Source of the DNA: Actinomadura kijaniata NBRC 14229
Lineage (GTDB): Bacteria > Actinomycetota > Actinomycetes > Streptosporangiales > Streptosporangiaceae
Direction: 5' to 3'
Length of the DNA: 64,000 bases
Assembly (NCBI RefSeq): GCF_001552175.1
Contig: NZ_BCQR01000025.1
Coordinates: forward strand, 1 to 64,000
Positions 1 through 7,958 of this stretch are shown here, piece by piece; within the stretch, counting starts at the first letter, position 1, and every line of letters starts with the position of its first letter. Both the position numbers and the translations under genes were made by a program. Under the pieces are notes generated by a model, which ran no database searches, was not told the origin of the DNA, and saw only the letters and a list, made by a program, of their open reading frames with translations.

Positions 1-858
1 AGGGTTCCGGCGCGGCGTGGTCGCACGCGGTCCGGCCGCGCGCGGCTTGACCGTGGGCGGGTCGACGGCGGGGGGCTTGGCGACGGGGGGCTTGGCGACG
101 GATGGCCTGGCCGGCGAGGGTTTGGCGGCGGACGGCCGGGCCGGGCTCGGGGCGGGCTTCGCCGAACGGGTCGGCGTGGGCTCCGGGCGCGGGCCGCGGG
201 CCGGGGCCGGTGGGGTGGCGGCGGCGACCGACTCGCGCCGGACGTTGCTGGCGCCCGCGATCGCGACGACGCGCGGCACCGAGGCCACCCGCGCCCGCTC
301 CGGGATCCGCACGGCGACCTCGACGTGCCGGACGTGGACCAGGTCGCCCAGGTCGCAGCGCAGCGGCGCGCCCTTCCCGCGCGAGACGCACTCGGGCGGG
401 TTCTCCGCCCAGGTCAGCGGGCGCTGGGCGAGCACCAGCAGGGCGGTGTCGCGGGCGGCGCCGCCGATCGGCCGGACCGTGACGCGGTAGCGGGCGACCC
501 CCTGGCCGTCGAGCGCCGAGCGTCCGGCCGGGCTGATCGCGACGGCGAGGCGGACCCGGTCGCGCCGCTTCGGCGGCCGGGTGGCGGTGGCCGGCGGGAC
601 GACCGGGGGGACCTCCGCGGCCGGCGCTTTCCTGGTGGGTGTCGGGGACGGGGGCGAGGGCGGGGAGGGCGGCCGGGACGGGGGCCGGACGGCGGGCCCG
701 ATGGGCGTGGGGACGGCCGGGTCCCGTTCGACCACGAGGAGAACGGGGTCGGAGGGCTCGGCGGCCCCGCGGTCGGTGGCCCCGGAGTGCGGCCCGGCGA
801 GCAGCGCCGGGGGCAGCACCACCGCCCCGCTCAGCACCGCGACGCCCCAGCGACGCAT
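1..858 (-). CDS. Secreted Ala/Pro-rich protein, C-terminus cut off by window edge
   Basis: An open frame runs from ATG at 858 to the first base of the window without a stop (286 codons), so the C-terminus is missing. The N-terminus is a signal peptide (MRRWG followed by a hydrophobic stretch ending near LLAG). Residues about 35-85 are Pro-rich. Residues about 90-195 form a compact region with VRLAV, RYRVTV, CDLGDL and VEVAVRIP, which resembles a single DUF11-type (Ig-like) wall repeat. After that comes a low-complexity tail with repeated (S/P)(A/V)AKP units, typical of a cell-wall spanning linker. The function is unknown; a surface or wall-associated role is inferred from the architecture. 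It is divergent from the IclR gene. Confidence 0.7.
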   Translation of the reverse strand, partial: MRRWGVAVLSGAVVLPPALLAGPHSGATDRGAAEPSDPVLLVVERDPAVPTPIGPAVRPPSRPPSPPSPPSPTPTRKAPAAEVPPVVPPATATRPPKRRDRVRLAVAISPAGRSALDGQGVARYRVTVRPIGGAARDTALLVLAQRPLTWAENPPECVSRGKGAPLRCDLGDLVHVRHVEVAVRIPERARVASVPRVVAIAGASNVRRESVAAATPPAPARGPRPEPTPTRSAKPAPSPARPSAAKPSPARPSVAKPPVAKPPAVDPPTVKPRAAGPRATTPRRNP

Positions 859-1008
859 CCGCGCCGCTCCACCGCGTCCCGTACGCCCTCCGGTCGGCAC
901 CCGATTCCCCTCCGTCGCACTGGCCGGTCGCCTGGGGGGCGTTAACAAGTATTGCCGGTCCGCGACGCTCCGTAACGTCCCGCGCGGGAGGTATGTATGT
1001 CGAGCGGC

Positions 1009-1025
1009 ATTTCACACAGCGAAAT
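1009..1025. promoter_or_regulatory. Candidate operator upstream of the IclR gene
   Basis: The 5-bp arms ATTTC and GAAAT are separated by 7 nt, in the unusually AT-rich stretch just upstream of the IclR start. A second overlapping GAAA/TTTC pair follows (to about 1034). The position suits autoregulation by the IclR protein. This is inferred; the arms are short. Confidence 0.3.
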
Positions 1026-1069
1026 AACCTTTCCGTAGAATCGGGCGGACCGCGAGAGAGGAGACGTCG

Positions 1070-1819
1070 GTGGCGGAGGCCGTACGGTCGCTGGAGCGCA
1101 CCTTCGAGCTGCTGGAACATCTGGCCGACGCCGGCGGGGAGATGGCGCTGTCGGAGCTGACGGAGGTCTCCGGGCTGCCCATGCCGACGATCTACCGGCT
1201 GATGCGCACCCTGGTGAACCGCGGGTACGTCCGGCAGGAGCCGTCCAAACGGTACGCGCTGGGCCCCCGGCTGATCCGGCTGGGCGAGGGCGCGTCGCGG
1301 CTGCTGGGCTCGTGGGCCCGCCCGGCGCTGACCCGGCTGGTCGACGAGGTCGGCGAGACCGCGAACATGGCCGTGCTGGAGGGCGACGAGGCGGTGTACG
1401 TCGCGCAGGTGCCCTCCCGGCACTCGATGCGGATGTTCACCGAGGTCGGGCGGCGGGTGCTGCCGCACTGCACGGGCGTCGGAAAGGCGCTGCTGGCGCA
1501 GCTCCCCGAGCAGCGGGCGCGGGAGATCCTCGGCCGGACCGGGATGCCCGCGCACACGCCGCACACCTTCACCGACCCCGACGCGCTGGTGGCCGAGCTG
1601 GCGCGGATCCGCGAGCGCGGCTACGCGGTGGACGACGAGGAGCAGGAGATCGGCGTGCGGTGCGTGGCCGTCCCGCTGCCGGGCGCGCCCACGCTGACGG
1701 CGCTGTCGGTGTCGGGGCCGTCGGCGCGGATGACGCACGAGACGGTCGCCGAGGTCGTTCCGATCATGCGGGAGGTGGCGGCGCGGTTCGCCCGGGAGCT
1801 GGATCCGGCGGCCCCGTGA
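1070..1819 (+). CDS. IclR-family transcriptional regulator
   Basis: A 249-residue protein of usual IclR length. Residues 1-60 form the winged helix-turn-helix (VRSLERTFELLEHL, then a recognition segment PMPTIYRLMRTLVNRGYV). Residues 75-245 form the ligand-binding IclR domain, with AVYVAQVPSRHSMR, CTGVGKALLAQLP and the effector-site region GVRCVAVPLPG. The GTG start at 1070 is chosen because GAGAGGAG lies 6 nt upstream. Such proteins usually repress a neighbouring catabolic operon, but no obvious catabolic partner is adjacent: the next gene, convergent, encodes a DUF1232 protein. The target and effector are therefore unknown; autoregulation is plausible. Confidence 0.92.
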   Translation: MAEAVRSLERTFELLEHLADAGGEMALSELTEVSGLPMPTIYRLMRTLVNRGYVRQEPSKRYALGPRLIRLGEGASRLLGSWARPALTRLVDEVGETANMAVLEGDEAVYVAQVPSRHSMRMFTEVGRRVLPHCTGVGKALLAQLPEQRAREILGRTGMPAHTPHTFTDPDALVAELARIRERGYAVDDEEQEIGVRCVAVPLPGAPTLTALSVSGPSARMTHETVAEVVPIMREVAARFARELDPAAP

Positions 1820-1841
1820 GGGCGCGCCGGAAGCGCCCGCG

Positions 1842-2204
1842 TCAGTCGACCACCTCGCCGGGGACGGCGCCGGGGTGGCCGCCGCGCTCCCAGACCACGA
1901 AGTCGCCCGCCGACCTCACCAGCATCGTCAGGACCCACAGCGCCACGCCGGTGTCGTCCAGGACGCCGACGACCGGCAGCACCTCGGGGACCGCGTCGAT
2001 CGGCGAGACGATGTAGACCAGCGCGAGGGCCAGCAGCCCGAGCGTGCCGTACGACATGCCCTTGTAGTCGCCGCGCAGCACCCCCTTGACCATGCGGGGC
2101 ACGGCGCGGACGCGCTCGCCCAGGCCGGGCGCGCCGGGCTTGAGGGTCTCGTTGTAGATCTCCCAGGCGGCACCGGCGGCGGCCGCGTTGCGCTTCTTGC
2201 TCAT
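1842..2204 (-). CDS. DUF1232 (YkvA-like) small membrane protein
   Basis: A 120-residue protein. The hallmark of DUF1232 is the motif YIVSPIDAVPEVLPVVG followed by DDTGV (residues about 64-87), in the middle of one or two membrane-associated helices. The N-terminus is basic (MSKKRN). ATG at 2204 is preceded by GAGGAG at a good distance. YkvA-type proteins are widespread and of unknown biochemical role; the family is thought to be membrane associated. It converges with the IclR gene with only 22 nt between stops, and is followed upstream by a divergent hydrolase. Confidence 0.88.
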   Translation of the reverse strand: MSKKRNAAAAGAAWEIYNETLKPGAPGLGERVRAVPRMVKGVLRGDYKGMSYGTLGLLALALVYIVSPIDAVPEVLPVVGVLDDTGVALWVLTMLVRSAGDFVVWERGGHPGAVPGEVVD

Positions 2205-2492
2205 GGAACTCCTCGGGCGCGGGTTGTGGGCGCGCCCCCGTGGCGCCCACGCTCTACTAGGACGCGCCGCGCCGCCGGGTTGTTCCCCTCGATCGCCGGG
2301 CGCGGCCGTGCCCGGCGCGGCGGGTGGTGATTCCTGGCATCCGGGATGAGAAGGAGTTACCCGGGGTGATGTTTTCATTACCCACATGCACCGGCTGCGG
2401 GGATTCCGGCGCATTTCCCGGCGTCCGCTGGAAACATGAGGTTCGTTGGCCCCGTGCGAACGGGGAGGCCCCCCGGGGGAGCTGACGAGGTC

Positions 2493-3503
2493 ATGAGCGC
2501 CGACCGTTCCAGCCCGTCCGGCCTCGACCGGCCGGTGCACGGCAGCGCGGCCGGGATCGGCTACGTCGCGCTGCCGCCGAGCGCCGTGGACGCCCGGCCC
2601 GCCGGGGACACCCGGCTGGTCGTGGTCTGGCCGGGGTTCGAGCCGCCGCGCACCGCCGCCGCGATGGCCGCCGCCGTGCCGCTGACGGGCGTTCCGGCCT
2701 GGCGCTTCTACCTGGACCTTCCGGCTCCCGAGGGGCGTGCGCCCACCGGGCTGGGCTCGGGGGCGTTCCTGGAGACGCGCGGGATGGAGTGCTACGGCGC
2801 GGCCGTGGAGCAGGCCGTGGAGCGGCTGCCCGCCGCGCTGGCCGAGCTCCGGCGGACGTTCGGGATCGCGGAGGGCCCGGTGGCCCTCGCCGGGTTCTCG
2901 GTCGGCGCGTCGGCGGCGCTGCTGGCGCTGGCGCGGGGCGTGGTCCCGGTCAGCACGGCCGCGCTGGTCGCGCCGGTCGTCGCCCCCGGCCGGGCCGCGC
3001 GGGCGCTGGAGAAGCGCGCGGGCCGCGAGCGCGCCTGGTCGGACCGGGCGCGCGGGCTCGCCGAACGGCTCGACCTCGGCGCCCGCGCCGCCGACATCGC
3101 CGCGCGGGGCGCGGCGCTGCTGCTGATCGGCGGGGCCCGGGACCGGGTGGTGCCGCCCACCGAGATCACCGCCCTGCGGGACCTGCTGCGCCGGCTCGGC
3201 GACGGCACCGTCGAGTCGGCGACGTTCCGGATGGGGCACGCCCTGGCCGCCGAGCCCGGCGTCGAGCCGCGGCCCCCGATCACCGAGGCGGTGCGGGTGG
3301 ACGGCGTGCTGAACGACTGGTTCCGGGAGCGTCTCGCCGAGGTCGTCCCGGAGGGCGCGGACGGGTCGCCCGCCGCCGGGGCGCGCCCGACGCCCGCCGC
3401 TCCGGCCGCGCCACGGGAGGGCGAGCGGCCCGAGGGCGGGCGTCACGAACGGCAGGTGCCGGTGGCGGTGCGGTTGGAGGGAACGGCGCTCCCGCCGGGC
3501 TGA
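2493..3503 (+). CDS. Alpha/beta-hydrolase family protein
   Basis: A 336-residue protein (longer start at 2436 possible). The nucleophile elbow GFSVGAS (Ser near residue 136), an acidic position in GGARDRVVPP and a histidine in RMGHALA give a complete Ser-Asp-His triad in the right order, with the strand LVVVWPGFE early. This predicts a cytoplasmic esterase, thioesterase or dienelactone-hydrolase-like enzyme; the substrate cannot be inferred. The C-terminal 50 residues are Pro/Ala/Gly rich and probably disordered. ATG at 2493 is preferred because GACGAGG precedes it and the N-terminal extension from 2436 looks non-globular. It stands alone, converging with rlpA. Confidence 0.75.
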   Translation: MSADRSSPSGLDRPVHGSAAGIGYVALPPSAVDARPAGDTRLVVVWPGFEPPRTAAAMAAAVPLTGVPAWRFYLDLPAPEGRAPTGLGSGAFLETRGMECYGAAVEQAVERLPAALAELRRTFGIAEGPVALAGFSVGASAALLALARGVVPVSTAALVAPVVAPGRAARALEKRAGRERAWSDRARGLAERLDLGARAADIAARGAALLLIGGARDRVVPPTEITALRDLLRRLGDGTVESATFRMGHALAAEPGVEPRPPITEAVRVDGVLNDWFRERLAEVVPEGADGSPAAGARPTPAAPAAPREGERPEGGRHERQVPVAVRLEGTALPPG

Positions 3504-3531
3504 GCCCGCGGCGCGGGGAACGCGACCCGCG

Positions 3532-4146
3532 TCAGGCGCGGGCGAGCACCTGGTAGCGGACCGGGATCACACCGGATCCGGTGCCGCCGACCTTTGTCAT
3601 CGCGGCCTTGGACAGGTCCAGGCAGCGACCGGACACGAACGGGCCCCGGTCGTTGATCCGGACGGTCACCGAGCGGCCGTTGTTCTTGTTGGTCACGCGG
3701 ACCTTGGAGCCCATGGGCAGCGTCTTGTGCGCCGCGGTCAGCTCGCTGGGGTCGAAGCGCTCGCCGCTGGCGGTCATCTGGCCCTCCCAGTAGTAGGAGG
3801 CCTCGCAGGAGCCGCCGCCGACCACCCGAGTCCGGGGCTTGGCGGGCTTCTTCTTCGCCGCGCTCGACGGGCGCGGGCGGATCTCCTTCAGCCGGGGAGC
3901 GCGCTCCTTGCCGCGGGAGGCGCGGGTCGGCGTGGGCCGGGGCGCGTCCGCGAGCGGCGCGGCCGGCGAGGTCGGCGCGGCGGTCGGAGCCGGCACGTTC
4001 TGGGCGGCCGCCGCCGGGCGGGTCGAGCCGGAGGCGCTGGTCAGCAGGGCGATCGCGCCCGCCGCGATGACCGCGACGGCGACGCCGGAGGCGACGAGGA
4101 TGAGAGGAAGGCGCTTGGCAGGGCGAGGCGTACCAAAGATGCCCAC
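3532..4146 (-). CDS. rlpA: RlpA-like double-psi beta-barrel cell-wall protein
   Basis: About 204 residues. An N-terminal basic stretch and one transmembrane helix or signal anchor (LPLILVASGVAVAVIAAGAI) are followed by an Ala/Pro linker, then a basic Pro-rich segment, and a C-terminal DPBB domain: EASYYWEGQMTASGERFD, LTAAHKTLPMGSKVRVTN, VRINDRGPF and the catalytic-type Asp of LDLSKAAM. The family holds lytic transglycosylases that cut peptidoglycan, often at septa. The proposed GTG start at 4146 has AAGGA 8 nt upstream; the open frame continues to 4194 without a better site. The SPOR domain of Gram-negative RlpA is absent, as usual in actinobacteria. Confidence 0.88.
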   Translation of the reverse strand: MGIFGTPRPAKRLPLILVASGVAVAVIAAGAIALLTSASGSTRPAAAAQNVPAPTAAPTSPAAPLADAPRPTPTRASRGKERAPRLKEIRPRPSSAAKKKPAKPRTRVVGGGSCEASYYWEGQMTASGERFDPSELTAAHKTLPMGSKVRVTNKNNGRSVTVRINDRGPFVSGRCLDLSKAAMTKVGGTGSGVIPVRYQVLARA

Positions 4147-4339
4147 AGAGAAAGTCCTTCGATCGGGGACAGGTCCTCGGACAGCCGGAATCACGGTCGT
4201 TCAGCGGCGTGGTTCGTGTTCGTGCCGCGCGGAACGCTCCCGCCGCCGTCAGGCTTCGCGGGCGTCCGATCCCGGCCCTGTGAAGGGCGTTCTCCGCGTG
4301 CGCGGATCCGGCGTCCGGTGGTGCGACACCGGCGCGTGT

Positions 4340-4366
4340 TCACTTGTCGGTCACTCGGTCGGTCAC
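4340..4366. repeat. Helically phased direct repeats upstream of rlpA
   Basis: GTCGGTCAC occurs at 4346-4354 and again at 4358-4366, exactly 12 bp apart, with a third partial copy ending TTCAC at 4343. Phasing of about one DNA turn suggests a protein-binding array about 200 bp upstream of the rlpA start. No regulator is identified. The whole 4147-4588 stretch is otherwise without a convincing gene; it contains a relatively AT-rich segment at 4480-4560 that may hold the promoter. Confidence 0.35.
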
Positions 4367-4588
4367 GGGTCGTTCGGCCGGACCGATCTCAGGCGTCGCA
4401 CACAAGTTCTTGACCGTACGTTGGTATTCGCGAGAAGCAACCGGAACCCCGTTGTTTGTGGGGTTTGTCACCCCCGCTCCTTCCCTGCGGAGTTGCTTTA
4501 CTACACAGGGTCACCAATTTCGTAGATCGTCTTTACCATTTCATGATCGCTTATCTCGGGGAGATCACGGCGCGTTCCCGGGAACGCC

Positions 4589-4634
4589 GACGGGGCGCGA
4601 ACGAGGACGTTCCGGTCCTCGTTCGCGCCCCGTC
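4589..4634 (-). terminator. Long perfect hairpin downstream of the 4680-5570 gene
   Basis: A perfect 20-bp stem (4589-4608 with 4615-4634) and a 6-nt loop lie 45 nt beyond the stop of the secreted-protein gene. There is no T-tract, as usual for this GC class. It is immediately followed by a separate 16-bp perfect palindrome (4572-4587, centre CCCGGG). Confidence 0.75.
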
Positions 4635-4679
4635 GGGCGTGCGCGGCCGCGTCGGGCCGCCGGTGTTCTCGGAGCTCGG

Positions 4680-5570
4680 TCAGCCCTGTCCGGGCAGGCC
4701 GGGCAGGCCGGGCACGGGCAGCGCGGGCAGCGCGGGGTTCCCGCCGCCGACCGCGTTGTTCAGCTGGCTGGTCACCGGGGCGGTCAGCGAGCCGGTGATG
4801 TCGTTGATCGGGTCGTTGGCCAGCCGGCGCCGGCTGTCGATCGACACCGAGTGAGGGGGCTCGCCGAGCAGGCCGCCCAGCAGCTGCCGCAGCGGCTCCG
4901 GCCCGGCGACGCGGCCGTTGGCCGGGGCGCTCCGGCCCGGTCCCAGGTCGTGGAGGACCGGGTTGACCAGGTCGGTGACGGCCGGGTTGACCGTGTCGGC
5001 GACGCTGCCCAGGGCGTCGCCGCCCGGCACCGGCGGGTTGGCCCGGCGCATGCCCTGCTCGTTCTCCGACAGCGCGCCGCGCGCCTCGGCCAGCACTCCC
5101 CGGGCCTCGGGGAGCACCGCCTTGGCCTCCGGCAGCACCGCCTTGGTCTCGGTCAGCACGTCGGACGCCTCCCGCGGCAGCGGGGCGCGGACGGTGCCCT
5201 CCAGGTCGTTCACCAGCCGGTCCACGCCGTCGGTCCCGGCCCTGCGGTGGTTGGCGCCCGCGCGCAGCGGCGGCTCGACGGTCCCGGTGAGGCCGGTGAC
5301 GCGGTCGAGGCCCGCGAGCGAGGTGATCTCCTCGACGGGGCAGCGGGCGGCGCCGCCGCGGGTGCGCAGCCCGGTCCCGTCCATCGCGCGGCTCATCAGC
5401 CCGGAAACGCAGTCCGCGGCGGCGGCCTGGTGGGCCTGGACCGGCGCCAGAGCCCGCTGGCTCAGCCCGTCCGCCACCTCGGCGTGGGCGGGCGCCGCGC
5501 CGACCGCCAGCAGAACGGCCGCCGGAGCCAGCACGGCGGCCTTCAACAGGCTCCTCGTGGTTCGGTTCAT
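4680..5570 (-). CDS. Secreted protein with heptad-like repeats, unknown function
   Basis: 296 residues from ATG 5570, which has GGAGGGG just upstream; the open frame continues further but without signal character. A clear Sec signal peptide (MNRTTRSLLKAAVLAPAAV, cleavage after APAHA) is followed by a helical region. Near residues 150-180 there is a four-fold degenerate 7-residue repeat of the type (K/R)(A/G)VLPEA. The C-terminus is rich in Asn/Pro/Leu (VNPAVTDLVNPVLHDL, then a PGLPGLPGQG-like end). Two or three cysteines may form disulfides. I do not recognise a family; similar small secreted proteins are common in Streptosporangiales and may act at the spore or cell surface. Confidence 0.72.
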   Translation of the reverse strand: MNRTTRSLLKAAVLAPAAVLLAVGAAPAHAEVADGLSQRALAPVQAHQAAAADCVSGLMSRAMDGTGLRTRGGAARCPVEEITSLAGLDRVTGLTGTVEPPLRAGANHRRAGTDGVDRLVNDLEGTVRAPLPREASDVLTETKAVLPEAKAVLPEARGVLAEARGALSENEQGMRRANPPVPGGDALGSVADTVNPAVTDLVNPVLHDLGPGRSAPANGRVAGPEPLRQLLGGLLGEPPHSVSIDSRRRLANDPINDITGSLTAPVTSQLNNAVGGGNPALPALPVPGLPGLPGQG

Positions 5571-5840
5571 TGCTTTTCCCCTCCGGGGTTTCGATTGACC
5601 CTGCACGTGCGCGCACTGCGGTTCCGAGGAACCCCTCCCGGAATCGGTATTCAGCCGCACCGTCGAGCCGCGACGTTAGTACGCGCCGACGCATCGCACA
5701 GGGTGATGGGAAAATCCGTCGGAGGAAGTAATGCCGGTTTACGAAAGCCACCCTGACCGGCCGTCATACCGGGACGTTCTCCCCCGAAAAGACCGCGACA
5801 ATGGCCCCGACTTGGAGAACGAATGGAACTCCGATGAAAA

Positions 5841-5875
5841 TCGGGACGCCCCCGCGAGCCTCCGGGACGTCCCGA
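5841..5875. terminator. Bidirectional terminator hairpin
   Basis: TCGGGACG (5841-5848) pairs with CGTCCCGA (5868-5875). T-runs follow in both directions (CTTTTT on the plus strand, TTTTC on the minus strand). It sits 22 nt past the stop of the ferritin-like gene, so it should terminate that gene on the minus strand. The rest of 5571-5840 shows no gene; it is the upstream region of the 4680-5570 gene. Confidence 0.75.
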
Positions 5876-5896
5876 CTTTTTACCGAGCCGACGGTT

Positions 5897-7015
5897 TCAT
5901 GGGGTGACCGGCCCGCCGTTCCCGAGGGCGATCGCCGCGGCGACCTCGGCCTGGCGCGCGGCCAGCTCGCGCTCGTGGCGTTCGGCGTCGGCGCGTTCGG
6001 CGATCTCCTCGTCCTGGCGCATGAGCGCCTCCAGGTCGGCCTTGGCGTTGTCGAGCACGCCCATGGCCCGGTAGGCGTCCTGGACGCGCTCGCCCCACAG
6101 GCCGACGTCGCGCACGCACGGGACGATGCGGCTGAACAGCAGCGACTGGTACAGCGTGAACATCTCGGAGTGCTCGACGTACTCCATGCAGCGCCCTACG
6201 GGCATGCCGAGGTTCTCGAAGACCTCGCGGCCCTTGAAGCGGTCGCGCATGAGGTGGCAGCCCTCGACGACGAACTCCTCGCGTTCGGCGCGCTCCCGGT
6301 CGGTGAGCTCGGCGTAGTAGTCCCGCAGCGCCAGCCGGCCGAACGCCACGTGCCGCGCCTCGTCCTGCATGACGTAGGCGAGGATCTGCTTGACCAGGGG
6401 GTTGCCGGACATGTCGCGGTACAGCCCGAACGCGGCGAGCGCCAGCCCCTCGATCAGCACCTGCATGCCCAGGTAGGGCAGGTCCCAGCGGGAGTCCTCC
6501 AGCGACTCGGCCAGCAGCCGGGCGAGGTCCTGGTTGATCGGGTAGTACATGCCGATCTTCTCGTGCACGAACCGGGCGTACAGCTCCACGTGCCGCGCCT
6601 CGTCCATGGTCTGCGTGGCGGCGTAGAACTTGGAGTCCAGGTCGGGCACGGACTGCACGATGCGCGCCGAGACGTTCAGCGCGCCCTGCTCGCCGTGCAG
6701 GAACTGGCTGAACAGCCACGCGCCCTGGTGGCGCCCGAACTCGTCCCGGGCCTTCTGGGGCATGCGGTCCCAGATGTCGGAGCCGTACAGCGGGTTGAAC
6801 TGCTCGGGCAGCGCGGCGACGTTGTTCGGATCGACCTCCAGGTCCCAGTCGATGCGCTTGGCCGCGTCCCACTGCTTGTCCTTGCCCTTCTGGTACAGGC
6901 TCAGCAGGCGGTCGCGGCCGTCGTCGTACTCCCAGGTGAAGCGGGCCGCGCCCGCCATGGGGACGTTCCAGGTCTCGGTGGGGACGGGGGCGGTGTAGAA
7001 GTCGAACGAGCTCAT
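5897..7015 (-). CDS. Ferritin-like di-iron protein
   Basis: 372 residues. Two E...DEARHV motifs are visible: TMDEARHVELYARFVHE (about residue 136) and MQDEARHVAFGRLALRD (about residue 218), each paired with an upstream Glu (HGEQGAL, IEGLAL). This is the four-helix carboxylate-bridged di-iron arrangement of the ferritin/ribonucleotide-reductase-R2 superfamily. Proteins of this length are usually annotated as ferritin-like or di-iron oxygenase/desaturase-like; the substrate is unknown. The C-terminus after residue 320 is a charged helix (DEEIAERADAERHEREL). It is monocistronic, with a promoter and palindrome just upstream and a strong terminator downstream. Confidence 0.82.
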   Translation of the reverse strand: MSSFDFYTAPVPTETWNVPMAGAARFTWEYDDGRDRLLSLYQKGKDKQWDAAKRIDWDLEVDPNNVAALPEQFNPLYGSDIWDRMPQKARDEFGRHQGAWLFSQFLHGEQGALNVSARIVQSVPDLDSKFYAATQTMDEARHVELYARFVHEKIGMYYPINQDLARLLAESLEDSRWDLPYLGMQVLIEGLALAAFGLYRDMSGNPLVKQILAYVMQDEARHVAFGRLALRDYYAELTDRERAEREEFVVEGCHLMRDRFKGREVFENLGMPVGRCMEYVEHSEMFTLYQSLLFSRIVPCVRDVGLWGERVQDAYRAMGVLDNAKADLEALMRQDEEIAERADAERHERELAARQAEVAAAIALGNGGPVTP

Positions 7016-7044
7016 GGGCCCTCCTCAGCGCGGGTGCCGCCCAC

Positions 7045-7072
7045 TGCTTTACATGCGTTCGTAACATGTCAA
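7045..7072 (-). promoter_or_regulatory. Promoter and inverted repeat of the di-iron protein gene
   Basis: On the minus strand a TTGACA box (7067-7072 on the plus strand as TGTCAA) is followed 15 nt later by TAAAGC. The 19-bp sequence at 7051-7069 has ACATG/CATGT outer arms and overlaps the -35, a typical repressor site. No cognate regulator gene is adjacent. Confidence 0.45.
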
Positions 7073-7086
7073 CCGCGCCGTGACCA

Positions 7087-7115
7087 GACCCGCGCGGGGC
7101 ACGACCGCGCGGGTC
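7087..7115 (-). terminator. Hairpin after the C39 peptidase gene
   Basis: A perfect 11-bp GC stem (7087-7097 with 7105-7115) and 7-nt loop lie 10 nt beyond the peptidase stop. No T-tract follows. Confidence 0.6.
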
Positions 7116-7125
7116 CGGCGGACCG

Positions 7126-7806
7126 TCAGGAGGCGACCGCGGTGGTGCCCCGGTGCCCCGCCTTCTTGACGGAGGCCCACGACTTGCTCAGCGAGGCGGT
7201 GCGCCGAGTGTTGTCGGCGGGGTCCCACCACAGGATCTTGGGGTTGGAGCCGGTGGTGTAGCCGTACACGACCATGAAGTGGCCCGCCTTGTTCCCTGTC
7301 GTCCGGCCCCACGGCTTGTGGCCGACGAGGACGCGGTAGATCAGCGGCTTCTTCTTGCTGCCCACGGCGGCCTTGACATTGGTCAGGAAGGCGCTCTGGG
7401 ACTTCGGGTTCAGGACGACGACCTCGTAGGGACGCCCGGCGTAGGTCTGGAGGGCCTTGCGCAGACCGTTGCGCATGCCCGTCTCCCAGGTCCCGTCGGG
7501 CGGCTTGGTGCCCATCCATCCGGCCAGCTTGCTCTGGCTGGGCAGGCCCCGGCTGATGTAGGCGGACAGCAGGGCGCGTCCGGCGGCGGGGGCGCACCAG
7601 TAGTACTTCTGCTGCTCCTGGGTCTTGATGGAGACCTTCTTGGTGGCGGCGGCGTGCACCTCGCCCGGACCGGTCTCCAGGGGTACGGACACGACCTGCT
7701 CGACCGGCGCGGAAGCGGGGGCGGCGGGGGCGGCCGCGTGGGCCGGGGCCACGGCCGGCGCCGCGAAGAGCGGCGTCACCAGAGCGATTGCGGCGATTCT
7801 TCTCAT
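7126..7806 (-). CDS. Secreted C39-family (papain-like) peptidase
   Basis: 226 residues with a Sec signal peptide (MRRIAAIALVTPLFAAPAV, cleavage after AHA). The catalytic Cys is in YYWCAPAA (about residue 71), the His in AGHFMVVYGY (about residue 176) and the Asp in WWDPADN, in the order expected for the C39/C39_2 fold. The C39-like cores of double-glycine exporters are membrane bound; this stand-alone form is exported and probably acts on extracellular peptides or is a toxin-like hydrolase. The substrate is unknown. ATG at 7806 fits the signal peptide exactly. No partner gene is evident; the upstream neighbour is the divergent ABC exporter operon. Confidence 0.85.
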   Translation of the reverse strand: MRRIAAIALVTPLFAAPAVAPAHAAAPAAPASAPVEQVVSVPLETGPGEVHAAATKKVSIKTQEQQKYYWCAPAAGRALLSAYISRGLPSQSKLAGWMGTKPPDGTWETGMRNGLRKALQTYAGRPYEVVVLNPKSQSAFLTNVKAAVGSKKKPLIYRVLVGHKPWGRTTGNKAGHFMVVYGYTTGSNPKILWWDPADNTRRTASLSKSWASVKKAGHRGTTAVAS

Positions 7807-7886
7807 GGGCGGTCATTCTGATCGCCGTTTCCCGGAGGGGAACAGGCCCCAGGGCACTAATTCACGAAGTCGCGTCCCCCGCCCCG

Positions 7887-7951
7887 TGACTTTTGTCATC
7901 GCCAAGACCGGACAACGTTCACTAACGCGCCGACCTGTGCGTTTCTAGCGT
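7887..7951 (+). promoter_or_regulatory. Operator and leaderless promoter of the ABC/two-component operon
   Basis: A perfect TGAC-TTTT-GTCA palindrome at 7887-7898 lies upstream of a TAGCGT -10 box (7946-7951), which is 7 nt before the ABC ATPase ATG. That spacing predicts a leaderless transcript. The palindrome is the natural candidate site for the NarL-type regulator encoded at the end of the same operon (DesR-like autoregulation); this is inferred. Confidence 0.5.
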
Positions 7952-7958
7952 TGGGGAC

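Noticed and set aside
4147..4588. Possible ydaO (c-di-AMP) riboswitch upstream of rlpA
   Set aside because: I looked for the GACCCA, GGGGTGAA and CAGCTAAC-like conserved pieces on the minus strand and did not find them.
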